Assembly: GCA_938743325.2 (NCBI GenBank)
Contig: OW568895.1
Location: 64,501 to 128,500, forward strand
Length of the DNA stretch: 64,000 bases
Direction: 5' to 3'
Origin: Pycnococcus provasolii
Taxonomy: Eukaryota; Chlorophyta; Pseudoscourfieldiophyceae; Pseudoscourfieldiales; Pycnococcaceae
Under the pieces are notes generated by a model that saw only the letters and a list, made by a program, of their open reading frames with translations, was not told where the DNA came from and did no database searches. The position numbers were made by a program, and so were the translations under genes. Positions within the stretch are counted from its first letter, which is position 1. Every line of letters begins with the position of its first letter. Below, piece by piece: positions 7,245-17,512 of this stretch.

Positions 7245-9551
7245 ATGGCGTCCTCGGCGGGTGCTCCTGCGTCTGCCGATACCTCGGGTACTGGGCTCGA
7301 CACCTTGCCTCTGTACAAACGTCTGCTGTACAAGAACGAAACCGACCGGATCAAGTACGAAAAGGCGGTGCAGACCTGTTTGGCGGCGGAAACGGAGCGG
7401 TCCCAAAAAAATAAATCCATGACAAACGGTGCCGCCGCGAAATCCAACGGGTCAAAAGCGTCACCCTCCGTGAAAGCGAAAAAGACTCTCGTGAAAAAGT
7501 CCGCACCGCCCGCCAAAGCAGGAGCCAAGCGCAAAATGGTGCAGTCCGACGACGACGACGACGACGACGACGACTCAGAAGACGACGACGACTCGGAGTC
7601 AGACTCAGAAGACGACGACGACGACTCAGAAGACGAAAAGCCGCTCGCTTCGAGAAAAAAAAACACAAAGACAACGCCGACTCCGCCGGCGAAGAAGGCG
7701 AAAAAAGCTGCCGCCGCCTCCGCTGGCAAGAAGGCGAAAAAGAAGAACGCATCCTCCTCCGGCGTCGGCATCGAGAAAACGACAAGCACAAAAGCTAAGG
7801 TGTGGGACACGCTCAGCCACAGCGGCGTGCTGTTCCCGCCGCAGTACGAACCTCACGGCATCTCTGTACGCTACAGTGGACAGGAGGTGAAACTCACGAC
7901 TGAACAGGAGGAGGTGGCGACGTGGTACGCACAGATGATACACACAAACTCGGACTACATCGGAAAGGAGCTCTTTCAGAAAAATTTCTGGGATGGGTTC
8001 AAAAAAATACTCGGAAAGAACCACGCCATGAAGGAACTGTCCAAGATTGACTTCGCGCCCATCGTCGAACACCTCGAAGCGCAGCGCGAAGTCAAAAAGG
8101 CGATGACGAACGAGCAGAAGAAAGAACTTAAGGTGAAAAAGGATGCCATGGAGGCGCCTTTCCTCTTTGCCATGCTCAACGGCACTCGCGAGAAGGTTGG
8201 CAACTTTCGCGTCGAGCCGCCGGGACTATTCCGAGGACGCGGCGAACACCCGAAAATGGGCATGCTGAAGCGCCGAATGGAGCCTGAGGATGTCATCATC
8301 AACATCGGGAAGGATGCACCCATTCCCACGCCGTTCACGCACACCGCAGACTTCCAGCTCGTCGAACTCAAGGGGCGGCATTGGCAGGAGATTCGACACG
8401 ACCCATTCTGCGCATGGATGGCAGGGTGGCACGACTCCATCAACACCAAGGACTGGAAGTACGTGCAGTTCGCCGCCACGTCGTCCGTCAAGGGCGAGAG
8501 CGACCTGAAGAAGTACGAGAAGGCGCGCAAGCTGTGCCTATACATCGACAAGATTCGCAAGGACTACGAGAAGGGCATGAAGAGCTCGGATCCTGAGACG
8601 GCGCAGTTGGCCGTCACCACGTACCTTGTCGACAAGCTCGCGCTGCGTGCGGGTGGCGAGAAGGAGGAAGATCTCGCGGACACCGTCGGTGTGACCACGC
8701 TTCGCGTGTCGCACGTCGAACTGCACGAAGATGGGGAGACGATCACGTTCGACTTCCTGGGTAAGGACAGCATCCGCTTCCACCAGACGCACAAGCTGAA
8801 CCCCGTGGCGGTCAGCGCGATGAAGCGATTCATGAAGATGCCTCGCGAGAAGACGTACGAACGCGGCGGCAAGACATTCGCCGCGGGGTCGAAGAAGGGT
8901 CCGGATGACGACATCTTTGGGCACGTCGACCCGTCGAAGGTGAACGAGCATCTCGCGAACCTCGTTCCAGAGCTTCGCCCAACGATCAAAACGTTCCGTA
9001 CGTACAATGCGTCCATTTTGATTGACGAAATGCTGCAGGAATTCGAGACGGACCAGTTCGTCGCTCAGGCGAAGAACAAGTCGGAGAGCGTTCTGGTGGA
9101 TGCGAAGGTGGCTTACTACAACAACGCGAACAAGGAGGTTGCCATTCTTTGCAATCACCAGAAGGGTGTTTCGAAGGACTTCGATTCGCAGATGGGCAAA
9201 AAGGTTGAAAAGCGCGACAGCATCAAGGAGAAGATTGCAGAGTTGAAGAAGCAGAAGGACCTGGCGGCTGACAAAAAGGCGTTGAAGATGAAGGCGCTGA
9301 ACGACCAGCTCGCGAAGGCTGAGACGGCGATGCGCCAGAAGGAGGACTTGAAGACTGTGAGCTTGGGCACGTCTAAGATCAACTACATGGATCCTCGCAT
9401 CACGATCGCTTTCTGCAAGAGGGCGCACGTGCCGATCGAGAAGTGCTTCAACAAGGCGCTTCTGGAGAAGTTCAACTGGGCGATGGAGGAGAGTCCCGAG
9501 TTTCGCTTCGACCCTGCGGTGGACCCTGTGTCGCGCATGCAGCAGGATTAA
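7245..9551 (+). CDS. TOP1: DNA topoisomerase I, eukaryotic type IB
   Basis: 768 residues from the ATG at 7245. The enzyme nicks one DNA strand through a 3'-phosphotyrosine and relaxes supercoils in the nucleus. A short N-terminal segment is followed by an acidic/Lys-rich disordered domain (about residues 60-175) with Asp/Ser runs and nuclear-localisation-like clusters. The core domain and C-terminal catalytic domain are complete. By comparison with human TOP1 (R488, K532, R590, H632, Y723) the active site is R468 (ALRAGGEKEE), K507 (LGKDSIR), R585 (FRTYNASI), H638 (ILCNHQ) and Y714 (TSKINYMDPR). A coiled linker (about 650-700) precedes the tyrosine. Length agrees with the family and nothing is missing. 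The DNA encoding the acidic stretch is a GAC-rich repeat. Confidence 0.97.
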   Translation: MASSAGAPASADTSGTGLDTLPLYKRLLYKNETDRIKYEKAVQTCLAAETERSQKNKSMTNGAAAKSNGSKASPSVKAKKTLVKKSAPPAKAGAKRKMVQSDDDDDDDDDSEDDDDSESDSEDDDDDSEDEKPLASRKKNTKTTPTPPAKKAKKAAAASAGKKAKKKNASSSGVGIEKTTSTKAKVWDTLSHSGVLFPPQYEPHGISVRYSGQEVKLTTEQEEVATWYAQMIHTNSDYIGKELFQKNFWDGFKKILGKNHAMKELSKIDFAPIVEHLEAQREVKKAMTNEQKKELKVKKDAMEAPFLFAMLNGTREKVGNFRVEPPGLFRGRGEHPKMGMLKRRMEPEDVIINIGKDAPIPTPFTHTADFQLVELKGRHWQEIRHDPFCAWMAGWHDSINTKDWKYVQFAATSSVKGESDLKKYEKARKLCLYIDKIRKDYEKGMKSSDPETAQLAVTTYLVDKLALRAGGEKEEDLADTVGVTTLRVSHVELHEDGETITFDFLGKDSIRFHQTHKLNPVAVSAMKRFMKMPREKTYERGGKTFAAGSKKGPDDDIFGHVDPSKVNEHLANLVPELRPTIKTFRTYNASILIDEMLQEFETDQFVAQAKNKSESVLVDAKVAYYNNANKEVAILCNHQKGVSKDFDSQMGKKVEKRDSIKEKIAELKKQKDLAADKKALKMKALNDQLAKAETAMRQKEDLKTVSLGTSKINYMDPRITIAFCKRAHVPIEKCFNKALLEKFNWAMEESPEFRFDPAVDPVSRMQQD

Positions 9552-10074
9552 GCTAAGCGTAGGAATACTCAAGTCAAGTCAAGTCAAGTCCGAGGATGGC
9601 TAACTAACTATCGCGTGTAAGTGTGTATCTCAAGATAACTATCTAGAAAAGAAAACAAACAAACTTCTTAGAGCAGAACCTTCCTCCCTCTTTGCGTGTA
9701 CCAACATGTACTTTACATATTCCTAAAGGTAACTGAACTCCCATGGAAAGACACATGGAAAGGCCCTGTCGTCCGAGTTCCTCTACTCTAGCTAGGGGTT
9801 TGACCGAGTGGTTCCGCCCATATGGCCATATGGTAGGTGGTGGTGCTGGGGGGAAATACACAGGGGGGAAATTACACCCTGGGGGGAAGTCGTTTTGTTC
9901 TACATATCTGTCAATTTCTCAGTTCTTGTTTCTGAGCTCTTCGCAGCCTTAACTGGTTTTTCTCCTCCCCCCCTGCCCTTAAGGGATGGTGGGAACTCCC
10001 CCCCCCCTGGAACGAACGACCTTGCACAGACCTTGCCTAACCCTCCTCTTCAAGTACTCTTCATTGTTCATTTC
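9552..10074. other. Intergenic region with (CAAGT)n microsatellite
   Basis: Contains a short CAAGT/TCAAG tandem at about 9568-9590 just after the topoisomerase stop, then an AT-rich 3' region, then G-rich and C-rich stretches (9838-9890 and 9965-10010). The reading frame of the next gene runs open leftward to 9808 but has no ATG before 10075. No gene is visible. Confidence 0.5.
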
Positions 10075-12807
10075 ATGTCCGCGTACATGTTCCCTTTTCC
10101 TTCTGCTCCCCCTCCCCCTGTGGGTCCCCCTGCCGCGGTGGTGAAGGTGAATGGATTCGCGTTCGGCCTACCAGGCCCGACGGTAGGTTCGGCGGCCCAA
10201 CCTCCCATGAAGAATCACCAACCTCCCATGAAGAATCTGCAGACTCATACTCAACCTCAACCTCAGCAGAGACAAGGACAGAGAGTCACGCCTGACGCGT
10301 CGCTCATAGCGGCGCGCCTGCCGCCCGCAGCCACACCGCCTACGCCGCCGAATGTACATGTCGACAACCAACAAAACATCCAACAGCCACCACCACCACA
10401 AAAAGACGTTCAGCTCAGATACGAGCCGAAGCAGCCGTCAAGGGCGACCACGCAGCCGTGGGCACTGCCAGACGCAAACGCCGTGAATGCAGAGGCGCCG
10501 CAAGCTGTGCACAAACCAAAGTTTAGACGACCGCCGCCAACGCCAAGTGGACCGCGCGCGGACATCTCCACCGTCGACGCGACGCTCGTCGCGGGAACGC
10601 CGCACGAACGCGCTCTAGCCGGAGATGCTGTTGGCGTGCAGCAGGCGCTCAACCAGCGAATAAGCGAAGTAGACCGACGTGACGCTCGGACGGGACGCAG
10701 CGCGCTCGCACGCCTCGCGAACGAAAGCGACTGGCATGGCCAGACGCCGCTCCATGCCGCTTGCAAGGGAGGCTCTGACGAGTGCGTTCGCTACCTACTC
10801 CATCTAGGCGCGAATCCCGCCGCTGCTGACCGGCTTGGTGCCACGCCCGTGCACGTCGCCAGCTGCCTCAGCGATGACACGTGCCTTAGTGCGCTTCTGG
10901 CAGCCACCGGCAACGGATTCCACGTCCTCCCGTCCCCGGCGAGAAGATGCAACGTGCGCGACAGCTGTGGACGAACGCCGCTGCACTACGCCGCCGCATC
11001 TTGCTCGGATGCATGCCACGCAATGCTTCTGCGCCGAGGTGCCGATCCTGACGCGCGCGACAACGCTGGCGCACCGCCGCACGACGCCGCCCCATCTGCA
11101 TCTGCGAGACGAGGGTGCATCGAGCGCAACGGTCGACGTGGGGAGCCGGAGAATCCGAATGCGGTGCCGCACAGGCCATCTGCCGCGGTCGTGGCGAATG
11201 CTGCGAATGATCCCACCGAACAGCCGAATCAGAACAATGTCGGCGGAAAAAGTAGCGTGCGCGCCCAGCTGGCAAACAACGCCGCGTCTATGCACTCGGC
11301 TCTGCAGGAAGCTCGGGGCATAATCGGCGCCGACGACCGTCATCGGTTCATCTCGAGCAGCAACGTTCGAAGGAAGGAGGAGATGGTGGCACGTCTGTGC
11401 CAGCGCACGACGTTATCGTCCACCGAAGAGCAGCGCAGGTTACGCGCTGCAGAAATGGCAGCTGATGGGTTTGCGCGCAACAAGGAGAAGGATCGCAAGC
11501 CCACGGCACCCTACGAGCAGATCCTTTACGGTGACATGCATGCGCACGCGCAGGTATTCCTCGCACGCGATGCGCATCCCGCGCGCGCAGCCGCAGCTTC
11601 TGCGCCACCGGATGCGCGCGACGGCGAACGTGTGCTTTCGTTGTGCCGTCGTGGCGACGAGGAAGGCGTGTTCTCGTTACTCGAGCAGGCACGCAAGGAT
11701 CGTAATGCAAGAGATGATGCACGAAATGCAAAGCATGCGGCGTGGATCGAGGCTGCTTGGCAGCCGGGAGATGATAGGCGTGCTGCTGCGACGGGCGCAC
11801 TGGACGCCGCAACACCTGTTCGTGCTCTCGTCGATTTTCAAGATGCACGTGGGAGAACCCCGGCAATGGAGGCACTTGCGGGAGGCCACACGTCTCTCGC
11901 GCGGCGTCTCCTCGTGGACGTGGGCGCGAATGCCGCCCTGCGCGATGACATGGGGCGTAATTGCTTGCATTTTTGTGCTCTAGCGGGTGCTGCTGAAATC
12001 GTCGACACTCTTCTCGAAGATTCGCGGTACAATGCGCCGATTGCACCGCGCGTCTTTGCCAAAAGCCAGGCGCCCACCATGCCGCGGGTATGGGAAGTGC
12101 GTGACTCCGCCGGTAAAAGGCCGAGCGACCTTGCGGCGGACGCTGGAATTCGCGCGGCACTTCGCCGCAAGATGGCAGAAGCGGGAGGTGGCGTTGCAAT
12201 GTCCGCAAGCCGTCTCGTCAAACTCGGGGTGCGACGTGGCCGGTCGTATCAGACCGAGTTGAAGGCGCTGAGACAGTCGCCAGTCTGTGGTGGCGCGCAG
12301 TCAATGCACCGCGCGCCCGCAATGCGCGGCCCGATGTACGCTCATCCGGCGGATGCTTCGTTTGCAGGTGCGATCGACGACATCGCGGCGAGGGTGCTGC
12401 GCGAGGTGCTCTTGATCAGCCTCGATGCGCAGCGCGGTCGAGCTCCGCCCTTCCGTGCGACAAGTGCGGCGGTGGTCCATCACGATCTTAATCTTCGCGT
12501 TGCGACCGAGGCGCGGCTCCCACAGGGTGCTGGCGGCGAGGCACCTGGCATGATCCGCGACCATGCCGCCGATACCGCCCCCTGCCGCGATCCAGAGCAG
12601 CAGGCTCCAGCAAGCGTGGAAAGCAATTTGGAGAGCTTGCATGCGGTTCTGCCAATGAGCGTTGGTCTTCGCATGCGTGAGGCGTGGACAGACTTGAGGA
12701 GAAGGCAGAGACGTGGCGAGCGCTTCAGCATTGGTGAGGCAATTGGCATGTGCTCTCTTGTGAGCGACCTCGTGAGTTGCCTGACCGAAGATGACGATGC
12801 GTTGTAG
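10075..12807 (+). CDS. Ankyrin-repeat protein with two repeat clusters
   Basis: 910 residues from the first in-frame ATG at 10075. The first 180 residues are Pro/Gln/Asn-rich and low complexity. Cluster one (about residues 185-345) has recognisable ankyrin units such as GQTPLHAACKGGSDECVRYL, GATPVHVASCLSDDTCLSAL and GRTPLHYAAASCSDACHAML. A polar linker rich in Arg/Asn follows. Cluster two (about residues 515-690) has GRTPAMEALAGGHTSLARRL and GRNCLHFCALAGAAEIVDTL. The C-terminal 250 residues show no domain I recognise. Ankyrin arrays are protein-binding scaffolds; the partner is unknown. It is convergent with the H+-ATPase gene, with 140 bp between stops. Confidence 0.75.
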   Translation: MSAYMFPFPSAPPPPVGPPAAVVKVNGFAFGLPGPTVGSAAQPPMKNHQPPMKNLQTHTQPQPQQRQGQRVTPDASLIAARLPPAATPPTPPNVHVDNQQNIQQPPPPQKDVQLRYEPKQPSRATTQPWALPDANAVNAEAPQAVHKPKFRRPPPTPSGPRADISTVDATLVAGTPHERALAGDAVGVQQALNQRISEVDRRDARTGRSALARLANESDWHGQTPLHAACKGGSDECVRYLLHLGANPAAADRLGATPVHVASCLSDDTCLSALLAATGNGFHVLPSPARRCNVRDSCGRTPLHYAAASCSDACHAMLLRRGADPDARDNAGAPPHDAAPSASARRGCIERNGRRGEPENPNAVPHRPSAAVVANAANDPTEQPNQNNVGGKSSVRAQLANNAASMHSALQEARGIIGADDRHRFISSSNVRRKEEMVARLCQRTTLSSTEEQRRLRAAEMAADGFARNKEKDRKPTAPYEQILYGDMHAHAQVFLARDAHPARAAAASAPPDARDGERVLSLCRRGDEEGVFSLLEQARKDRNARDDARNAKHAAWIEAAWQPGDDRRAAATGALDAATPVRALVDFQDARGRTPAMEALAGGHTSLARRLLVDVGANAALRDDMGRNCLHFCALAGAAEIVDTLLEDSRYNAPIAPRVFAKSQAPTMPRVWEVRDSAGKRPSDLAADAGIRAALRRKMAEAGGGVAMSASRLVKLGVRRGRSYQTELKALRQSPVCGGAQSMHRAPAMRGPMYAHPADASFAGAIDDIAARVLREVLLISLDAQRGRAPPFRATSAAVVHHDLNLRVATEARLPQGAGGEAPGMIRDHAADTAPCRDPEQQAPASVESNLESLHAVLPMSVGLRMREAWTDLRRRQRRGERFSIGEAIGMCSLVSDLVSCLTEDDDAL

Positions 12808-12947
12808 ATGAATCGCACCACTTCACTACTTATCTAACCGGTATTGCTCTTGTTGTGGAAAAAAAGGCTGCTACATACGTGTCCCTGTTACAAGCCCCTA
12901 GCCCTAACCATCTCTATCCTTTATACTCTCTCATCCCAAAAATCATC

Positions 12948-15863
12948 TTAAATCATGCTCGACGAGCTTCCACTTCCACTCGGCATGAGACGCGCAGATC
13001 CGTTGTCCACTGTGCTCTCACGCAGCGCGCGCACCTCGCGCTCCAGCGGCTCGATACGCTCAACTTTCACCTCCTTCAGCGCTTCCTCGAGCTGGTTCAC
13101 GCGCCCCTCGACGCCAGTCTGCCCCTTCATCTCCAACGCGCGCTTCTCCTTGAGCTCAAGCTCTGTTCGCAGGCCGGCAACATCGAAGTTCAGCAGGAGT
13201 TTGTACAATCCAACCTTGCTGAGATCCTGGACGAGGAACCACGCAATGCAGTAAGCCCACGTGAACACAGCCTGACCTGTGGTGAGCGATTCCATCTTCG
13301 TCGCGGGTCCGAATGGCCAGTTGAGCGAGAGAACGGTGGAGATGATCGTCGCGAAGACCGCCGCGCTCAGAAGCGCTGTGCCAGGCTTGCGATCCGTCGC
13401 GAAACCGTTGGCGACACGAGCGCTGAAGACCGTCAGGAAGTCCGAAAGGCTCACCTTAAGGTACATCATCGTGTACACCTGCCCGTACGTCATTTCGCCC
13501 ATACCCCACTCCTCGAACGTGCTACCCTTGTTGTGCGAGTTCAAGCCCATGTGCAGGAGCATGACGCTGCTCATCACCGCAACAAGGCCCAGCCACGTCG
13601 CCACGCTGAACACGATCGGCAGGTTCCATCTCTCGGGAATAGGTGACGGCTCGACGTAGTCGTACGCGATCGAAATGATCGTACCGTCGTTAAGAATGGT
13701 GATAATGACGAGCGAGATGACGGGAAGAACGAAGTAGTTGGGTACCGGCTCGCCGAGCTGCTCCTCCGTCCAGTTGTACGGTGCCTCCTTAGGATGCACC
13801 GACAGGATGGTCAGGAAGAAGAACGCGAGCAGCTGGATTGTGCAAGCGACGCGGTACACGACGTAGTTCTTCATGCGCTGGAAGATGGAGCGCGAGATGA
13901 CAATTGCGTCAACAATCACGCTAAGTCCGGGGGCAGTGAGGATGATGTCGGACGCCGCGCGCGCGGCGTCCGTGGCACCCTGCACGGCAATGCCGATATC
14001 CGCGCGCTTCAGCGCCGGGGCGTCGTTCACGCCATCTCCCGTCATACCGCACGACCAGCCACGCTGGCGCAGCGCCTCAACGATGAGAAACTTGTGCTCG
14101 GGGAACACCTGCGCGAATCCGTTGACGTTCTCGATCATCTCTCCGTAGTCGTCGCCGATCGTCTTGGGCAGCTGCTCCTTCGTGTCCACCATGGGGAGCA
14201 CGTCAGCCTTGAGGATGTTCGTTCCCATGCCCAGCACGCGGCACGTCTCCTTTGCGATTGCCGCGTGGTCACCCGTGATCATCTTCACGTCGCAGCCGTG
14301 CTCGATGGCGCGCTCGATCGTCACCTTCGTGTCGGGCCTCGGCGGGTCGAGGAAGGTGAGGAATCCGTACATCTTCATCGGCTCGCCCTGGTACGCGACG
14401 GACACGGCGAGCGCGCGAATGCCTCGCTCCGCCAGCTCCTCGATCGTGCGGTTGAACTCGTCCTCAATCTGCGCGCGGTTTCCCTCACACAGGGCCAGCA
14501 GCACGTTCGGCGCGCCCTTCGTGACGGTGAAAATGCGCCCCTGCGGGTCCCGCAGCGTCGCCTCCGTGCGCTTCTTCACAGGATCGAACGGGATGTACTC
14601 GAGCTGCTCGTACGCGTCGAGCGGAGTCTTGTCCACGGCGTTCAGCACGAGCGTGTCAAGCGCATCCTTCGCAGGTTCCTTCCACTTGGCGGCAAGCGCG
14701 GCGAATCGCAGGATGTGCTCCTTGGTGAATCCTGGAACGTACGTGAAGTAGTCCTGAAGAACCATCTTGTTGAGCGTGAGCGTTCCCGTCTTGTCGCTGC
14801 ACAGCATGTTCATGCCCGCGAGCTCCTCGATGGCGGACAGCCGCGCGACAATCGCCTTCTGCTCGGCAAGCTTACGCGACCCGAGCGCCATGGTGGTGGT
14901 GCAAACCACCTGCATGGCAATGGGGATCGACGCGACGAGCAGGACAACCGCGAACGCGAGCGCGTCCAAGAACGGCTCGGAGTTGGCGAGCATGTAGATG
15001 AGGCAGATGGACACCAGGAACAGGCTGACTCCTAGCAGGAACGTCGTGATGCGGATGAGAATCTTCTGGAAGTGTCCAACCTCGTCGACGGACTGGATCA
15101 TCGACGCCGTCTTGCCGAAGAAGGTGTTTCCCCCCGTGGCTGCGACGATCGCATCAATCTCACCTCGCACGACGGTACTTCCCATCTTCGCGACGTCACC
15201 CTCGCTGAATGTCACGGGCAGCGACTCTCCCGTGAGCGCCGCCTGGTCAATGTCGATGGGCGGCCCGGCGCACACGCGGCAGTCCGCGGGAACACCCGCG
15301 CCTGCGTTTAGCGCGACGCGGTCACCCGGAACGAGGTGCGCGGCGTTGATGTTCTTCCACTGCCCGTCTCGCTTCACCTGAGCCTGCGGCTTGAGCGAAG
15401 CCTTGAGTGCGGCGACGGCGTCGCCAGCCTTGCTGTCCTCGTAGAAGCCGACGGTGCCGTTGACGATCTGCAGCACGAGCAGCACGAACAGGTTCGGCCA
15501 GTCGGCGATGAGACCTTCGATGAAGATTGCCGTCCAGATCATGCACGGCATGGGCCCTGTGAACTGCGCGACGAACTTCTTCCACTTCGGCACGACTTTC
15601 TCCTCGAGCGCGTTGGGTCCAAACTCGCGCAGGCGTGCCGTCGCCTCGGTGGTTGTGAGACCATCCTCCCCTGTGTTCATGAGGCTTTCGTCGATCTCGA
15701 GCTCCATCTCCGGTTCCGCGGAGACTGGCGCCGTTGCATGATCGCCGTTTCCCGATGACCCTTCGTTTCCCGATCCGTTCAAAGGCGTGTATCTCAAAGG
15801 TGCCATTTCGCTTTCGTCCTTCTCCTTCTTGGAGAACCCGCGCATCAAACCGCCTCCCGGCAT
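12948..15863 (-). CDS. Plasma-membrane proton-pumping P-type ATPase (P3A)
   Basis: 971 residues starting at the ATG at 15863 (MPGGGLMRGFSKKEKDE). It couples ATP hydrolysis to H+ export and energises nutrient uptake. Seen: actuator-domain motif LTGESLPV; phosphorylation site CSDKTGTLTLNK with D357; KGAPNVLL in the nucleotide-binding domain; the hinge MTGDGVNDAPALKRADIG; and about ten membrane helices, with the P3A-type segment VLLVASIPIAMQVVCTTTMA. The C-terminus is a predicted coiled coil (QLEEALKEVKVERIEPLE) ending SSSSMI, so the plant penultimate-Thr 14-3-3 site (YTV end) is absent and regulation must differ from land plants. The frame is open upstream to a stop at 16020-16022 with protein-like sequence but no ATG, so a spliced 5' exon with an alternative N-terminus is possible. 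Confidence 0.93.
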   Translation of the reverse strand: MPGGGLMRGFSKKEKDESEMAPLRYTPLNGSGNEGSSGNGDHATAPVSAEPEMELEIDESLMNTGEDGLTTTEATARLREFGPNALEEKVVPKWKKFVAQFTGPMPCMIWTAIFIEGLIADWPNLFVLLVLQIVNGTVGFYEDSKAGDAVAALKASLKPQAQVKRDGQWKNINAAHLVPGDRVALNAGAGVPADCRVCAGPPIDIDQAALTGESLPVTFSEGDVAKMGSTVVRGEIDAIVAATGGNTFFGKTASMIQSVDEVGHFQKILIRITTFLLGVSLFLVSICLIYMLANSEPFLDALAFAVVLLVASIPIAMQVVCTTTMALGSRKLAEQKAIVARLSAIEELAGMNMLCSDKTGTLTLNKMVLQDYFTYVPGFTKEHILRFAALAAKWKEPAKDALDTLVLNAVDKTPLDAYEQLEYIPFDPVKKRTEATLRDPQGRIFTVTKGAPNVLLALCEGNRAQIEDEFNRTIEELAERGIRALAVSVAYQGEPMKMYGFLTFLDPPRPDTKVTIERAIEHGCDVKMITGDHAAIAKETCRVLGMGTNILKADVLPMVDTKEQLPKTIGDDYGEMIENVNGFAQVFPEHKFLIVEALRQRGWSCGMTGDGVNDAPALKRADIGIAVQGATDAARAASDIILTAPGLSVIVDAIVISRSIFQRMKNYVVYRVACTIQLLAFFFLTILSVHPKEAPYNWTEEQLGEPVPNYFVLPVISLVIITILNDGTIISIAYDYVEPSPIPERWNLPIVFSVATWLGLVAVMSSVMLLHMGLNSHNKGSTFEEWGMGEMTYGQVYTMMYLKVSLSDFLTVFSARVANGFATDRKPGTALLSAAVFATIISTVLSLNWPFGPATKMESLTTGQAVFTWAYCIAWFLVQDLSKVGLYKLLLNFDVAGLRTELELKEKRALEMKGQTGVEGRVNQLEEALKEVKVERIEPLEREVRALRESTVDNGSARLMPSGSGSSSSMI

Positions 15864-17512
15864 AGAGCCACCTATAGCGACGTTGAAGCCCGCTGCGCTG
15901 TCCACTTTCAGCAGAGACGGGGGTATGACTACTGCCTTTGAGGTATTGGGAGCACCAGATACACCTGCAGACGCACCACCACTTCCAACAGGGGCAAGCC
16001 GCCGAATGACGCCGAGAGACTAACCCTACCTAATAACCACACGAACGAGAGCAATGAAAGTAGCTAACTAAAGCTACTACTACTAACTAAAGCTACTAGC
16101 GACGAAGCAGAGCACACAGCCGATGAAACAAACGCCTTCTTTCCAATCTCCCTGGACCGATTATACAGGGCACGCGGGCCCCAGGCAAGATGTTGTCGCC
16201 CCCGGGTCCCAAGAAGGTGGGTCCCCGGGGCATCCGGGACCCTGCTCCACCAGAGAACTGCTTCTTCCCCCGGGGGAGGGAGGGGCCCCTCGAGAACAAG
16301 GCGCTGCTTCTAACTAACTCTAACTGAGAGGAGAGGCAGAACGAGAGGCTTCGCTCGCGTTCCCTCCCTTCACGAGGGTCCCGGTGGAGGGGCGGGTTCC
16401 ATAGGGCATAAGAAGGGGTATCCCCTCCTGTTTCGTCCCCTGGGACCTTCCCCTTCCCCTTTCGCAAACTCCTCAGGGTTTCGTTGGCAACAGCCTCCTG
16501 AAAATACCCTAGGGACTCAGGTGTCAGGGGGGCTCCATGGTTGCCGCTGCAGCTTGTGTTTCTTTTGGGCTTGCTTTGTTGATGCGTTCCCCTTGTTGGC
16601 CTGACCTGTTTCTTGACCGTGTTTCTTCACGCTCCTTCGCTGTTTCTTCCGTCCTTTCGTCCTTTTGGTTTTCCATTCATTTCGTTCGTTCAAGGGCTTC
16701 AAGGGGCTGATGGTGCGTGGACGTGCGCGTCCGCATCTAGAAAGCTCGAGTGTTTTTTTCTGGGGTTCTTTTTGTTTTTCCTTTGTTTTTTTTCGTGTTT
16801 GCTCGTCGTCGTTCCTCCTCTTTTCATTCGACCGGAAGGCTCTCTTTATGTATCATCTCGACCCTCATCATGCAAACGCATCTAAATTCTGAAGTGCAAC
16901 TGAAGTGCACATGCGCGGCAAAATTCTCCCCAAAAAACAAACCAGCAGAGATTCCTTTACGAGGTTGGCCACGCGCCTGCCCCTCTCTGCTGGTCTCTCT
17001 GCCTCTGGTGGTCAAACCATGTCCTGGCCCTACCAGCGCCCACCAGCGCCAACCCGGCCCAAGAAAAACCCTAGAATTCTTACCATAAGTAGAGAACTAC
17101 AGTACACATCGCCAGGACGAAAACGCCAACCCTCTACGATAGGAACTATGATCAAGTGATCAAGTGATCAAGTAGACAACCAACCGCAACACGAAGCGTC
17201 ACAAGCCGAATAAGAACAGGAAGAAGAAAACAAAGGCACAAACGCCCAAAAAGTCAAAAAAAAAAAAAAAAACCGAAACCCCGAAGGAAAGGAACCCATA
17301 AAAAACCCAATGAAAACCCAATAAAAAACCCAATAACAACCCAACACACAACGAGGAATCCCCCCGCTTCCCGCCACAACCACACCCCTCCGCCCAAAAT
17401 GCAAAAGCAAAGGCGGCCTAGGCTCCGAGTCTCCCCGAGAATGAGCCTGCTTCGCCTTCCCTCCTCCCTCCAAACCCTCCCCTCGCTCAGTCCCTCCCTG
17501 CTGAGCCTCGCC
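15864..17512. other. Large divergent spacer between H+-ATPase and kinase
   Basis: Holds the upstream regions of both genes. Visible: a direct repeat ACTAAAGCTACTA at about 16066-16100; a G/C-rich block with CCCGGG runs at 16190-16290; a T-rich stretch at 16750-16800; a triplicated GATCAAGT at 17151-17174; and an A-rich stretch (17250-17350) just before the kinase. Several short reading frames have biased Pro/Arg composition and no homology I recognise. I see no convincing gene. Confidence 0.5.

Noticed and set aside
8538-9572. 344-codon minus-strand frame
   Set aside because: Antisense of topoisomerase I; Leu/Arg/His-biased with no motif.
9796-9840. tRNA-like GACCGAGTGGTT sequence
   Set aside because: No acceptor stem or T-arm partner could be found around it.
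9808-10074. Ankyrin gene starting at 9808
   Set aside because: That codon is GTG in G-rich spacer; the first ATG in frame is 10075.
13794-15035. 413-codon plus-strand frame rich in Arg/His/Leu
   Set aside because: Antisense of the H+-ATPase; shadow caused by GC-rich codon bias.
16096-16467. 123-codon minus-strand frame in the H+-ATPase/kinase spacer
   Set aside because: Gly/Pro/Arg-rich reading of CCCGGG runs, no motif and no good start context.
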